Source: Theobroma cacao (taxonomy: Eukaryota; Streptophyta; Magnoliopsida; Malvales; Malvaceae). Taken from it: 64,000 nt of DNA. Both the position numbers and the translations under genes were made by a program. Shown one piece after another: positions 11,831 to 25,056 of the stretch (its first letter is position 1; each line of letters opens with the position of its first letter). The stretch lies in contig NC_030851.1 of NCBI RefSeq assembly GCF_000208745.1, positions 177,443 through 241,442 of the forward strand, read 5' to 3'. Under the pieces are notes generated by a model. It was not told the DNA's origin, did no database searches, and was given only the letters and a program-made list of their open reading frames with translations.

Positions 11831-14419
11831 AATCCATAGGGATTGCAGTCTAGCTGGGTTCTGTTTAAACAAAACAAGATGTATTAGTTTATTAAAACCT
11901 AGGAACTTGGTCCAAGTCTTACAAGTTATGCTGCAGCATCTTTGGAAATTAATCGAGTTTGTGGACAAGTAAACTAATCCATGGTCTAAAGTTGTCTTCG
12001 TCATCATTAATTTGTTTATAACTTATAAATGTTTTCCTAGGTATTTGTTGGTTGACCAAACAACAACAAACACATTGGACATTGCAGGATTTAATTAAAC
12101 AATTGATCCCGGGCAGTGGATTGAGGAACCATCCCGGGCCGTCAAAAGGAGGAAAAATCACTATTTCCTTGGAGATAAAAAGAATTAAGAAGGAGGAAAG
12201 AGAAAAGAGTTGGTTGGTTTGTCTTAAAAGAAGGCATTGTAGTGTTAGTTTAAAGAATGATAAAAACATTGGGAATTCTCTTAATAAATTAGTGAAAGAG
12301 AGTATTGGTGTACCAAAACTAAGAATGATTATTGAAAGATTATCTTTAGAATAATTTTGAAGTTATTTAAACATATATATATATATAGGGTATTTTCTCA
12401 TATTAGAGTTATAGAGTAAATGAATCTTCTTTTGATTAAAAGAAAGAAAAAAAGTCAAAAGTGTGGAAGCATGCATGGAGGAGGATGGAAATTCATGAAA
12501 TTCTGAGCAAAGTCAAAGAAAATAAAATGGGAAGAGCGCAGCAGGCAAGTGGCAAAAGCAGGCAGCAAGGAAGTAGGAGAGAGAAAGAAAAGAAAAGAAA
12601 AAGGGTGTAGGAAGGAAGTCCAAGGCAAGAGAAGAGGATTGAAATGGAGCGGAGGTGAGGGGGGGTTGCTTGAAAAGAGACGCAATTTCCAAATAAGAGG
12701 GGGCTATCGTTTTACTAAATAAGGAGATTTCTTGAAGGAAGTAAGGATTTCCAAATCTGATCAGTAGACTTTATCCTTTTTTGGAGGCCAAATTCTGAGA
12801 CAATGATAATACTAGAAGATTGACAAAAACAAGACAGCCAGCCAGGGGGAGTGAGTGGTGGGAGTGAGGTTTCTGTTTTGTTCTGACTTAGATTTGCTTC
12901 CCATAACAAAACCAAACAAGAGCCAAGTGTGTTACATAAAGAGAATATTATTACTCAGAGAAAAGAGAAAGTGAGAAGCAGCAGTCTTTGTGGTTCACGC
13001 CAAACAGTGCAACAACCCATCACTGAGTGAGATGGGATTGGACGTATGATCTGACAAATTGTTTTTGCGTCAACCAGACTGCACTGCCACATCATGTCTC
13101 AACCCTCCCTCTCTTCTCTCTCTCCACTTTCACCCCCCGCCAGGCCCCAACCCCTCAACCCATTTGTTGTTACTTAACACGTTCAAGAATCAAGTTTGCT
13201 CAATATCTTTTATGCCTATTTATAGATTAACTCATTCTTTCCCATTATAAGCCGGTAAGGTACCAGGTTCATGTTCACTAATTGTGTCCAACTCTAATAC
13301 GACAGAGGTTATAACAGAGACAGCGATTGCTAGGACGAGGAAGAAGCTCATGCATGCTTGTGGTTGTGAAACACAACTACCACAGTATAAGACTAGGTTA
13401 GGACATGACTGTTGATAGATACAGTATATTTTCCCTAAAGTTTGTTGGGAAAGGACATGCTTAATTAAAGCTAAATATTATTCTTGTAATTAGCCCAATG
13501 AAATTTTATTCCTGATCAAAATGATCACGCTTGCTACCTCTTGTTCTCATCCCAAAATGACCAAGCGACTTGCAATGGAAACATGTAAGTTTGAGATGGT
13601 CTGGTCTGTTGAGCTGGAAAAAGGGGTTCGTGTAGTGTGAATAATCAATGCAAAGGACACTCGGTTTGACGCTATATCTCTCCACCTGCAGCAATGTCCT
13701 TCCTTCCTCGGCCTTGACAAGAAAACACTGAATTGATAGATAGAACCATCAGAATCACTGCCATTCTCTCACTAAGGAGAGGAACAAAAGAAACCAGGAG
13801 CAAAAGAGAAAAAGAGCACTCTATTCTTCCTATATAAACACCTGTCTCGCAACCAAAACAATGACATTCCAAGAAAACCCTGCAAAGGAGACTCTTCGAA
13901 AGGAGTAACCAACCCTCATGAGTTTTAGTAGTAGCTTTTTTCTTCTCTCTCTCTCTCTCTCTCTTTTCCTAGAAATTAAGCATGTCGTTTCTTTTTATTA
14001 GTTGGTTGTCTTTTTAGCACCTTCTCCTTCAAGCCCTACTCTCCATTTTTCCACTGAAAATGAGAATCCCGGAAGATTGTTAGCACTAGCAGCGGCCTCT
14101 TACAGTTACCATACCCTAAACAATACTTTTCCATTCCCAAAGAGGACGGTCCCTTAAAACCAACCGCAGATTTTCCTTTCCTATTTCGGTTCACAAACCT
14201 GTTGTGGAAATCAACAAAGCCTTTCGTTTAACTCGAGAGTGGAAAGACCGGTTTCAGCACGCCACTAATGCAAACCCTTTCATCGTGAAAACATGTAAAT
14301 CCTAGTCTCTGTGTTTCTGCAGGCAAAAAGAAAAAAGAAACAAGAAAAGAAAAAGAGAGAGGACTAGAATCAGTTTCAGCCGTATCCAACCTAAAAACAA
14401 AGAAAAGCTAGTTCTTCTC
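11831..14419. other. Long upstream region of UFO
   Basis: 2.6 kb without a gene. The sequence is A/T-rich, with an (AT)n tract near 12373-12387, purine-rich stretches at 12430-12650 and a (CT)n run at about 13946-13963. The last 100 bp is purine-rich and is probably the UFO 5' UTR. Small ORFs here match nothing I recognise. This region is likely to carry the meristem-specific control of UFO (inference). Confidence 0.5.
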
Positions 14420-15727
14420 ATGGATGCTTTCAACACATCTATGTCGCTACCTTTTTCCTATACTTTCACTATCACAGGCAGTAGCTGTACTACTAGCACC
14501 AACAGTATCGGCAATCCTTGGATGGACAGTAGGATATGGAGCAAACTACCACAAAGGCTGCTTGATAGGGTGATCGCATTTCTTCCACCACCAGCCTTTT
14601 TTCGAGCTCGTTCTGTATGCAAGAGATGGTATGGGCTCTTGTTTTCCAGCAGTTTCCTGGAATTGTATATGCAAATATCACCACGCCACCATTGGTTTCT
14701 GTTCTTCAAGCACAAGACACTGAAGAGCTACATCTATAGGAACAACACCGGCAGTGGTGGCAACGGAGACAACAGGACCAACTGTGAAGGATACCTCTTT
14801 GACCCTTACGACATTGCATGGTACCGCATCTCCTTCAACTTGGTTCCTTCCGGGTTCTCTCCTGCTTCTTCCTCTGGTGGGTTGGTTTGCTGGGTCTCTG
14901 ATGAGGCTGGCACAAAGACTCTTATTCTATGCAATCCCCTGGTTGGCACTTTAAGCCAATTGCCACCCACGCTGAGGCCCCGTCTCTTTCCTTCTATAGG
15001 GTTAACAGTTAGCCCCACATCTATAGACGTCGCAGCTGCTGGTGATGACTTGATTTCTCCTTATGCAGTCAAGAATCTATCCACAGAAAGCTTTCATATT
15101 GATGCAGGTGGGTTTTACTCAATATGGGGCACCACTTCTTCCCTGCCGCGGCTTTGTAGCCTCGAATCAGGTCGAATGGTTTATGTTGAAGGCAAGTTCT
15201 ATTGCATGAATTATAGCCCATTCAGTGTCCTGGCTTACGATATTCCAGCAAATAACTGGTTCAAGATTCAAGCTCCCATGCGAAGATTCCTTCGATCACC
15301 AAGCTTGGTGGAGAGTTGGGGAAAGCTGATCCTAGTCGCAGCTGTGGAGAAAAGCAAGCTTAACGTACCAAAAAGTCTGCGACTTTGGGGCTTGCAAGCT
15401 TGCGGTACAACATGGGTAGAAATTGAAAGAATGCCTCTGCAACTATATATGCAATTTGCAGAAGTCGAAGGCGGTAATGGTTTTAACTGTGTTGGGCATG
15501 GGGAATTTATCGTGATCATGATTCGAGGATCAGACAAGGCACTGCTGTTTGACATCTGTAGGAAGAGGTGGCAGTGGATTCCTCCGTGCCCTTACCATCG
15601 CGGTGGCTGTGACAACAACGGAGAGGGTTGCGAATTGCATGGTTTGGCTTATGAACCTAGACTTGCTACGCCGGTTATCAGCCTTCTCGACCAATTGACA
15701 CTTCCCTTTCCCTCTTTTAATGGATGA
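14420..15727 (+). CDS. UFO: F-box protein UNUSUAL FLORAL ORGANS (FIM/UFO orthologue)
   Basis: Intronless 435-residue F-box protein; Arabidopsis UFO is about 442. UFO is the substrate-recognition subunit of an SCF complex (through ASK1) and a cofactor of LEAFY, directing class-B gene activation in floral meristems; it acts in the nucleus. The family N-terminus is present: SLPFSYTFT, a Ser/Thr linker, then WMDSRIWSKLP leading into the F-box at about residues 39-85 (LLDRVIAFLPPPAFFRARSVC). Next come FLFFKHKTLKSYIY, the glycine-rich ASSSGGLVCWVS, CNPLVG and RLFPSIGLTV blocks, GDDLISPYAVKNLS, and the C-terminal beta-propeller-like part (APMRRFLRSPS, VAAVEKSKLNVPKSLRLW). It ends SLLDQLTLPFPSFNG. 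An AATAAA signal lies near 15837. The neighbour at 16512 is ERG, as in Arabidopsis. Confidence 0.97.
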   Translation: MDAFNTSMSLPFSYTFTITGSSCTTSTNSIGNPWMDSRIWSKLPQRLLDRVIAFLPPPAFFRARSVCKRWYGLLFSSSFLELYMQISPRHHWFLFFKHKTLKSYIYRNNTGSGGNGDNRTNCEGYLFDPYDIAWYRISFNLVPSGFSPASSSGGLVCWVSDEAGTKTLILCNPLVGTLSQLPPTLRPRLFPSIGLTVSPTSIDVAAAGDDLISPYAVKNLSTESFHIDAGGFYSIWGTTSSLPRLCSLESGRMVYVEGKFYCMNYSPFSVLAYDIPANNWFKIQAPMRRFLRSPSLVESWGKLILVAAVEKSKLNVPKSLRLWGLQACGTTWVEIERMPLQLYMQFAEVEGGNGFNCVGHGEFIVIMIRGSDKALLFDICRKRWQWIPPCPYHRGGCDNNGEGCELHGLAYEPRLATPVISLLDQLTLPFPSFNG

Positions 15728-16511
15728 TGATTGACTGTTCTAAAGGCAGTAATGTTTTACTCCCTGCCCTTGTAGTAAGAGTATGTAGATGCAGTGTCTG
15801 AAGCTTTCGCTCTTTCCTGTGTCCAACGCATCGAATGAATAAAATTTTCTCTTAATATACCAGGCCCGAGGTGTGTTAGCAAGTGAATTTGTGACCCTTC
15901 AACTCAAATGTTAACTCAGCTATTTACTAGTATTACATAATCGTATGAAATTCTGACGTTTCTAGCGTTATTAGAAGATCTCTCTCTCTGTCTCTCTCTC
16001 GTTTTTAATGCGACATGCTAGCTGCCTCAGTATAGAATGTAGTTTTACATCAACACGAGTATAAAATATGTAATACAACTACTATTGGACATCCAATATT
16101 ATCTTTAAAATAATGAAACTAACAATAATCGTAAAATTAAGTACTTTTGAATGAACTAGCTGAATCAGCCTCATCTTAGCTTCATGTAATGGCACATAAA
16201 TACATCCATCGCGTAGGACTACAAGAGAGGAAATTCGAATTCGAGTAATCTTACATCAAAATTAGCACGTTGAAAGTGAAAATTATAGGGATTTTACTTG
16301 CAAATGAGGGGTATTTTGATCATTTGTGTTACCCCACATGTACATCCCAATATAAATATATCGTCTGTAGAGCTGACTTCACTTTGGCCTTACACAGATA
16401 AGACCCAAGGGAAATTTTGGTACTGGTACATGGCCACCCTTTTTATATACACATCAGATGGTATGGCAGCAAGCGTGCAGTCCTTGACATTTGATTAAAT
16501 GTTTATGGAAC
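15728..16511. other. Intergenic between convergent UFO and ERG
   Basis: Convergent 3' flanks. It contains the UFO polyadenylation region (AATAAA near 15837), a short (CT)n run near 15981-16000 and otherwise plain A/T-rich DNA. Confidence 0.5.
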
Positions 16512-17127
16512 TTATGTTTTAAGTCTAACCTGAAGCATGAGATGCACATCCCTTTTGAAGATAGACCTTAGCTCTTCATTCGCTTCAATCCCTATTCTCC
16601 TGTGTTTATATCAAAAATAAGTTTTCTTTTGGTGAGATTGCATACGCAAACACCCAATACCAGATATTACATCAGAAGTGTAGGAAAGAAAATAAAACTC
16701 CATAGTAACAAGCTAAAATTAAATCCCTATGAGGTTCCCAGCCTTAACTAGGATGAAGCCCTAAGAACCTCAAGGAGTAAAATTTCAGGGAGACGTGGTC
16801 TTGCTCATGATTGAAAAAACAGTGGAACCATGACAAGAAATTAAATCTTGAAAGAGAGAACTAGCTTACCCTATTTTAGAACCATTCTTCCCCACAAGAA
16901 TCTTTCGCTGGCTTAGTTTGTTAGTAATGAAGTGCTGCTCAATTCTCAGAGATCCATCTCGTAATTCCTTCCAGTCTACCAAACAGTGTTCAATACCATA
17001 TGGAATTTCCTGCAACAAATAGGGTAGTCCTTATTTTGATCTTGATCATTAGAGAACTCCTCACCCCTTAACCAACCCTGCCCCCTCAAATGGAAAGCTG
17101 AAAGAATGGGAAAATGAAAAACCATTG

Positions 17128-17161
<34 letters not shown>

Positions 17162-20100
17162 ACAAAATATGAACCAAAAGGCAATGCATAGACAGAACCA
17201 CCCAAGTTTTACCTGATGCACGTGATCCAGTAACCTTTCCCGGACAACTTCCAATGAAATATTCTTCATGACTTCCTCACTCATTGTGAGAGGATCTTCA
17301 TCCCAAGGCCTTTTAACTGCCTAAGGGAAAAAAAGAGAACACAGCCATTGAGCCTTAATAAGTTGTACTACTTTCTAGAGAAAGAGAAGACAGAATGGTA
17401 GGAAAAAAAAAAAAAAACTTCAGCAAGCTGCACCATTCTACAGAAGTATACCAAGAAGGCATTAAGGCTAAGAAGTTTTCAATAGAATATGTGATGCTGT
17501 ATCGATAGACTCTAGGTAAAATTGCATCCAAAATGGGGTAAATACAGTAGTGAAGGATCAACAGAGCTCCATGTAACTAATGACCACCAGCTATGTTTAC
17601 CCTCCTATCAGCTGTTCATCCAGTAAAGACACATGTATATTCTAACAACATAAGGTCACATGACACAAATTTACTATAACCGCATGAGCAAACCAACTGC
17701 ATAAATCGATCTAAAGTAGAAATATATATATAAATTTCTGAAAACAATAAGGTTAAATAAGAAAAATTAATTACAGAAGATAAAAATACTGATTTTTGAC
17801 AAACAAAATTGGTAAGAGAAACAAAACTGGTAAGAGAAACAAAACTCTAAGCCTCAAAAGTCACCAAGGGGACAAATTATTTGAATATCTTTACTTTCAA
17901 TAAAAGCATAATCAGAATAGAAGCATGCCTGTTCCATCAGATATTTAGTAAGATCTCCTACTCCAGAGCCCTTCAATCCCGAGATCATGAAAACCCTAAA
18001 AAATAAATAAAAGAAGGCTATCAGAAGCTAACTTAAGCATCCTTGGTTTATATTCTAAAAGGAGTACCACTACCTTCTTCTTTCAGAAGGAAAACTTACC
18101 TTTCATAGCCAGGAAGATCTTTGAACTGCTCAGCAACCTTCAACAAGTCTTTCTTTTTTTCCACCAAATCAACCTTATTCATGCATAATATCCGCTTTTG
18201 TTTAGAATTTGCTTCTGCTCCCATACGTTTGATTAATCTTATCACCCTCGAATCAGGTCTATATGGATGGATCATTAGAAAGACAATCTGATCAGCAATC
18301 CAGATGTTGGAGGAAATAACCTCAGCATTAGACAAGCATTAAGAAAAGACTAAAAGTCACAGTATTCACAACAAATTACACAAATGTTTATACAAACAAA
18401 GACCATCTTCAAATGCATGAGGCATACTAGCAACGTGTCATCATTAAGACATCATTAAGCATGTTCATGGCATACCCAACTCCTCGGCCAAGAAATAGGA
18501 TGCAACCACTAATCACCCATGCCAAGAGTCTCAAGTTCTAGTCAACATTGGAACATCAAAACCACCAACCTTGCAGAGTTGATCCTTTTAGGAATAAGTC
18601 AGACCCACCCACTACCCCTAATTTGTTACAGGGAGAAAGAAAGCATATGAACTTTCCTCACAAAGGAAGTTCAGAAAAACAATACAAAGATAAAAACCAG
18701 TGGTATAGGCTTAGATAACAAAAAAACTGATGATTGATCTCAGTTGAAGTCCCTGAGTAAAATAAATCTACAATGACAACAAAAAGGTAAAAGAAAAGCT
18801 ATAAATATCGTTGGCTTATAAAAGATGCACTGAAGTCCAAAAGTTAATCAAATTGGCTGTACAATCAGTAATCTCTCCAGATGAAGCAGGATAGTAAACA
18901 AAGAGAGGGAAGAACTAGAAAGAAGGAAGGCTAGAAATCCTGGAATGAAGCTAAATGGACAACCAGATGCATTGTGCAGTAAAAGAGATGCTCAATGATA
19001 AACCAAATCAACAGCACAACAACAAAAAGGGTTGCCATTTGTCCTAGGAAAAAATCAATACAAAAGTAGACAAAGGTCAAAAAATCAACTGTAACAGATC
19101 ACTAACCGTGTAAGATGCCTATGGACATCAAAAATAACGATGAGTGCATCATATAGATCAACTGAACTCCAGGCACTCTCAACGCGAACCTTCATATCTT
19201 TGTGAAGATATCCACTGCTATTTAACATGAGTCCAGGGGTATCAAAAAAGCACTGCATAATGCATACATGAAATATTAGAATGATACTCCTATAGAGCAC
19301 AGTAGCAACATAGCAAGAGTAAAAAAGAGTTTTTTTGCACATTAACTCCCTGGAGGGCCAAAAAGAAAACATGGACACATAAAATTTAGTATCAGCAACA
19401 AGAGAGAAAGCCTGTAAAATTGCTAAAAGTAAAAAACTTGAACAAATATTATTAGTGTCTTATTGTAAAACAGGGTGAATCTCACAAAATAGCATGCATT
19501 CAAAAGTAAACAGAGAGGTGAAGACACTTCCAATTGCAATTAAATTAGCTAAAATTCGGTTACTATCAGCATAAAATGTCAGGCATAAGATGGCTTGAAG
19601 GAGCGCATAAAAGGCAAATAAAGTATAGTAGCAGAGATAAAAAAAAAAAGAAACATACAATCTGGGTATCCCCTCTAGTCATGACTCCCAGCACTTCATG
19701 AGTGGTTGTGTTTGTCTTCCGTGACACAGCAGCAACCTTCGTTCCAACCTATTACAAAATACAACAAACATAATACTAATTAGTTGTGATATGCATTAAC
19801 ATTAAGAGAATGTCCCAAAAAAAGAAACGTAGAATGAACAAACCATAAAATTAGTCAAGGCAGACTTTCCGGCATTAGGGGCGCCAATTATCCCAACGGA
19901 GAGAGACTTCTGGTCCTCTTCCTTGACCTCTCGGTCATTTTCGGCGTCCTCCTCTGGGCCCTCCAAGGCAGCCTCAAGCAACGCCTTTGCAAGAATCCTC
20001 CTCCTTCCCTCCTCTTCCTCTTGACTAAACTTGTCCGCGTGGAAATCCTCGTTGAAGACTAGGCGTTCAACTCTTTGCCTATGGAGGACATCCCAGGTGG

Positions 20101-20299
20101 GCTGTTGAACTTGAGGGGCACTGCCGGGGGTTTCGGGGATTGAGAATTGGGCACTGTCGAAGACAGAGTCGGTGTTGTTTTGGTGGTGGGATTCGTCGGA
20201 GTCATCATGGCGTTGCTGGGGTTGGGCTGAATATAAACGAGCAAGTAGACGGGGAGGATAAGAGGAAGACAGACTTCTGGCTGCTCTCAAAGCCTTCAT
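16512..20299 (-). CDS. ERG: Era-like GTPase ERG, mitochondrial (At1g30960-type)
   Basis: GTPase of the Era family; the bacterial relative binds 16S rRNA and helps mature the small ribosomal subunit. The plant nuclear form is expected in mitochondria. Eight exons: 20299-19844, 19748-19659, 19252-19107, 18258-18100, 17995-17929, 17320-17213, 17009-16870 and 16599-16512 (417 residues). The Arg/Ser-rich start (MKALRAARSLSSSYPPRLLA) suits a transit peptide. G motifs: G1 GAPNAGKS at 139-146, G2 in NTTTHEVLG, G3 DTPG at about 186-189, G4 NKVD at 258-261, G5 SGLKGSG. A C-terminal KH domain carries the GKNG loop (ILVGKNGSKIGRIG), split by the last intron. Intron 5 starts with GC instead of GT (CAG|GCATGC at 17928). 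A (GA)14 microsatellite (17131-17158) lies in intron 6. Introns hold no other gene. Confidence 0.95.
17131..17158. repeat. (GA)n microsatellite in ERG intron 6
   Basis: Fourteen uninterrupted AG units on the plus strand, between ERG exons 6 and 7. A candidate length polymorphism. Confidence 0.95.
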
Positions 20300-21194
20300 T
20301 TCTTGGAGTTGGTTCTAAGCATTGAATTCCTTTATTAGGTTTGATGGTATCACTGCAACTGCAAGCCTCCTGTTGGCTGTTGCGGTGGCGGTGTTTCGCA
20401 GTTGGAGGAGGCAGGGCGCCTGCGCAGATTTTGGAGGTTTTAGTTAGGGGTTTTAGTTTTAGGGCCTTTTGATAGCCCAGGCTAGAGGAGTTTTTAGGCC
20501 CAGTCTTCTTTTCACCCTTTTTCTTTAAATAAAAATAAAAATTAATTTTTTGGCCGCAAACTTATAAAATATAAATGATGAGATGAGATGAGATGCGAAA
20601 TTATAAACATTTTATCTTTCCAAAGTATGACTGGACACCATAGTGGCTGTGGCTGTCGGACTTGATAAGACCATGCATTCATCATTCAATGATCATCCTG
20701 TAAACAAATTGGAGGAAGCTATCAGCTGCATGTATGGATCCACGTTTTATTAAGCAGAAAAACACTTATCCAAGATTCATCTATATATATATATATATAT
20801 TTTTATTGTTGTAAGACCAGTAACATCTGAACTGCCCTGCCTGCCCTTCTCCAAATGTAATAAACAATACTTTAAAATACCACATCCGAATTGACAAAAA
20901 AAATATATGGTAATAATTATAAACTCATATAAATATCCTCATAGGATGGAACTTGGAATAAAATCCATATCCTAAGTCCTAACAGTTTTAGAGTTTTAAC
21001 TCAGAATTTAAAAAAAAAAAAATGACTATCTTCTCTCTTCTGCCTCGCTTTTGCAAAGAATACAACACAATCACATCCCATTTGGGTTTCAGACCCCGAA
21101 AAATGATGAGAAATTGGGGGTAGCGACCCAAGTCCCTCATTCCATTTCATCCATGAAATTTTCTGACGATGCATTCCTCCCCTCTTGGTTGGAA
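20300..21194. other. Intergenic, ERG promoter side and SUF4 3' flank
   Basis: About 0.9 kb. ERG upstream sequence lies at 20300-20500, followed by A/T-rich DNA with an (AT)n tract at about 20781-20801. The 3' flank of SUF4 fills the right side. No gene seen. Confidence 0.5.
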
Positions 21195-24100
21195 CTAAAA
21201 TGCCATTCGACCAGCAAGCCTGCTTTCCAGTATCCTTCTGTCTATGGCTGCATCAATAGAGCTCATCTGAAAACAAAATCCATTTGACAATATGATCAGA
21301 TAGGAACCATGACCATCCATCAGTTGCCCAAAACAGATTTACATTAAAGCTTGGTCCTATGCAAAAGATACCAAACTTTGTCGAAAGAGGCTGACCTGGA
21401 AAAGTCTGAATTCACGATCAATAAAATAAATTGTAATGAAGCTACGATTGAGCAAAAATCTGTTGGGTATCATCTTGTTCCACCCAAACCCCACACTTCC
21501 AAATCAAGCATAGGGAGAATGAACAACAAAGAATATATCCAAATTTTAAAGGATCATAGACATACTCTCTTCTTAACTGAGTACAATGCTAGATTGGAGA
21601 AATCCTTGAATGGATTGCAGCAAGCTTGTCAAAATTGTAATTACCAACTACCAACAAAAATAATGTAAATACCTACTTGAATCTTTTGATGCCCAAACAC
21701 TTGGAGGCAATTGCTTGCAAAGTGGAAAACAATATTTTAAAATAAAAGCACATGCCCATCAATCAATGGGAATACTTGCTTAAAGGGCTCATGACTTCTT
21801 CGCAAATTGTGTTCTTTTTTCATATGGAATAAATAAAACAAAATTCATATGAAAATACCTCATCAAATGGGTAACAATGCGTAAACAACTGAATCTGAAA
21901 ACATGAAGCATAAGCCTACCCATCTGGTTAGATGCGCAAACCAACTCACAAACTAGAGAGGTAGTTATGACTTACCTGGCTAGTTTCATCATGCACCTGA
22001 TACTTGGCTAAGGACATTCTTCTCTCTTCCTGAAAGTATTTAAAATAAAACCATTTAGTAAGAATTTGCAATCAACTAGAAAAGAGCAAATAGAATAAGC
22101 ATTTAAAGAGAAGTTAGAAACTGACCATGGACATGGCCTCATCATCCCAAACTAAATAAACCTCATTTACAGCTGGCTGTGTAGCAGGAGCTTTATTCGC
22201 AATGACAGGGGGTGGTCCAATTGATGGACCACCGGTATTTGGACCAGAGGCATAAGAATGAGAATTGGCTCCAGCTCCACCTATAAATGGAAGCAAAGAA
22301 AACATAGAAGTTACAATAGTAGTACAAAAGCAAGTTAACTTAAACTGAAGTAGAAGACTAATAGCAGGGGCAAATGACAGGAAGAACAAAAATTATCTCA
22401 ACAACATTGAAGATCCAACTTGTTAAAAAATTTAAAAAGGGGATCCACTCTACTGAGCAAAGCAACACAATTGTGGAGGAAAGAAATTGTGCTTTTTGCA
22501 AAGCAATAAAGCAAAGCACTAGTATCATAACAATGATAAAATCAACATAAAGCACTAGAGATAAGTCCCATTATTATAAGCAAAGGTGGTCCGAATGCTT
22601 GCATACTGTGAAAGCAAGAAAGAAGCTTTTAGTTGTAAATTGTAATCCAAAAAGTATATGCGTTTGCAGTGGTAGTCAGAAAGGCTACATCACCTGCCGT
22701 ATGTGGTTGGGTGGTGTCACAAATGATAACTAAAGCAGGTGCTTCAGCAAAAAAGGCAGAATATTGTTATGCTTATACATATTTGGCTAGAAAGAATCAT
22801 CAAACTTATAAAGGACTGCAAAAGCCAAAGCCATTCTGCTCCTAAGGTCTTTATAGTTTTGCCAAGTTTTTCTCTTTCCATTTTATCAGTAATAAGTTTT
22901 CCACTCATCAACATTGTGTGGGAGAATATGTTGTGTAACACTGTAGACAACTAACAATATAGTGACAATTTTTGTTTGTAGTCCAGAGACCAGGCAAACC
23001 TGAAATATTAGCAGCATGGTAGCTACCTGGCACAGAAGTATTAACACTCGAATGTACTTCAATTGAGCCTTTAACTTCTGCAGTAGTGCTTGGTTGAACA
23101 CTTGTTGGCAAAGAAGTAGAAAATGGTGAGCTCTGTGTAGGTACATTGTTATTGACAACAGGGAACAAGGGTTGGGATACAGGGAGTGGAGGTGTTGATG
23201 TTGGCAATCCAGGTGGAGCAATTTGTGAAGGTTGGAGTGCAGTTGATGTTGAAACCACTGGCAAAGTAGGCCTCACACCTTGCACTGGAAATAATGGCTG
23301 CTGCACATATCCCATAGGAGCAGACGGAGGAACTGAAACCGCTGGATGCTGTGGGAACCAAGGCTGTGGACGAGGAGGCACAGCCCAACCAGTAGGAGGT
23401 ACAGGCACTGCAGCACTGTAACTGAGGCAAACAACCACCAAGAGAAAAGTTATTCATCAATTTTGCTATTACCGATGAACTATGTTAACAACTTTTCAGG
23501 ATGATTGGTATCCTTATGAATGCAAACTAAAACATCGCATGATGAGAGATACATATGTACACATGAAAAATACATCAAAATCAAACAAATGATGACAGAA
23601 AGAAGCCTATTATTCTTACATAACGCCAAATTCTAAGTTTCCAACAAGCATATTTCAAAACCGATAGGCCATACAATAAATGAAACAAAATTTGCTAGTA
23701 TAAAAATCTGAAGAGAACATACACTGGCGGCACTGCTCCTAAAGTTGATTGAGGAGGATATCCAACACCAAGCGGCCCTGGCACCAAGCCTCCCACAAGC
23801 TGAGTGGATGGAATATCCACTTTGGCTGCTTTTGAAGGCGCCTCTTCTTCTGCAAGAAATTTTAATATTTTATGATTTAGGAAGTAGACATAAAAACAAA
23901 TATAATCTCATAATGTCAATATGCAACAGCGGCAAACTTGTTAATTTAAAATAACAAATACTCTGTGAACACTCTAAGCATAAGTACATAGACAACATCT
24001 GCAATAATATACTTTTTGACATAAAGGAAAATTCATAAAATTGCAGAAAACTGCAAACCTTGTTTTCTTCACATCACTTCTGCCCACAAAGAGATTTTAC

Positions 24101-25056
24101 TCATCTTAGAGCAAACCAGTATCCCTATTTTCTTTTTTCTTCATATACAAAAACTTGTATCCCTATTCAATTTTAAAACGTGTCCTTGATTTTACTGAAC
24201 TGTATAAATGCTAGTGATATTTAAAAAAAAAAACTCCTCCATGCTGCCACTTTTTGCTCAATCAATGGCATCTAATTGTGCAAAGGTACATAAACACATA
24301 CTACTGTACATGTTTGTGAGAAACCACTCAAGCTATCATCATTTAACGTGGAACATGGTTATAAATGATAGCATATCAAAACACATACCGTCTTCCCCGT
24401 AGTGGGCAGCCAGTACATCAGGCGGTATTCCTTGCATTCCATAAATTTCAATGTCAGTCGATTCTCTGCCAGGTTTAGCATTGGGAACCCTATAAAAGAA
24501 TTACTGTGTCAGTGTACTGCAAAGTTCATTGACAGAAAAAAAAATAACAGGTTCACAGATGAACAGATTTTCAAAATTGAAATTGATAATTGAAGGTGAA
24601 CAAATCAAACGCTTAAGACTTAAAGAGGTAATAAAAATTCTTAGAAAATTTTCACAAGCAAGGTCAGGCAATGATTTGATAAAGGCTAGTCATCTTCTTT
24701 ATGTCTTTTGAGATTATTTGCTCCCTTCCCGGAATTACTATTGAAAACTACACTTCAGCCAACCCCCACAAAACCAAAAGGAAAACACCGAACAGCATGA
24801 CTTATAACGAAGGTAAAAGATGAAAGATACAGAGAGGCACAGAATAGGGGAAAGGGAGATACTTGGTGACGGACTCCTTGTGAACCTGGAGAACGTGGAT
24901 GGCCATACCACCGGCGGTGGAGAGCTTCTTGTGACAGACGTGGCACTTGAAGTGCTTAGCCTTTTGGTGCTGCACCAGGATCTTCTCGTCGTCGAATTCT
25001 CTGTCGCAATAGTAGCACCATACCTTGGACGATACTCTCTTCTTCTTCTTCCCCAT
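21195..25056 (-). CDS. SUF4: SUPPRESSOR OF FRIGIDA4-like zinc-finger protein
   Basis: Nuclear DNA-binding zinc-finger protein. In Arabidopsis, SUF4 joins the FRIGIDA complex and activates FLC to delay flowering; relatives exist widely in eukaryotes. Seven exons: 25056-24863, 24489-24389, 23849-23723, 23421-23000, 22280-22126, 22029-21976 and 21266-21195 (374 residues; Arabidopsis about 367). The N-terminus is MGKKKKR (basic, nuclear-localisation-like). Two zinc fingers follow: [17 protein letters not shown] and the BED-like [17 protein letters not shown]. Exon 2 encodes [14 protein letters not shown]. The middle is rich in Pro, Val and Gln ([18 protein letters not shown]). The end is strongly conserved: [38 protein letters not shown] and the last exon [21 protein letters not shown] (TTC)n tract at about 25117-25140 lies in the likely 5' UTR. 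ERG is next door, as in Arabidopsis. Confidence 0.96.

Noticed and set aside
14420..15727. UFO as a retrocopy because it lacks introns
   Set aside because: UFO orthologues are normally intronless and this copy is in its ancestral position next to ERG.
21051..21668. Plus-strand ORFs over the 3' end of SUF4
   Set aside because: Antisense to the SUF4 last exon and its flank; no similarity recognised.
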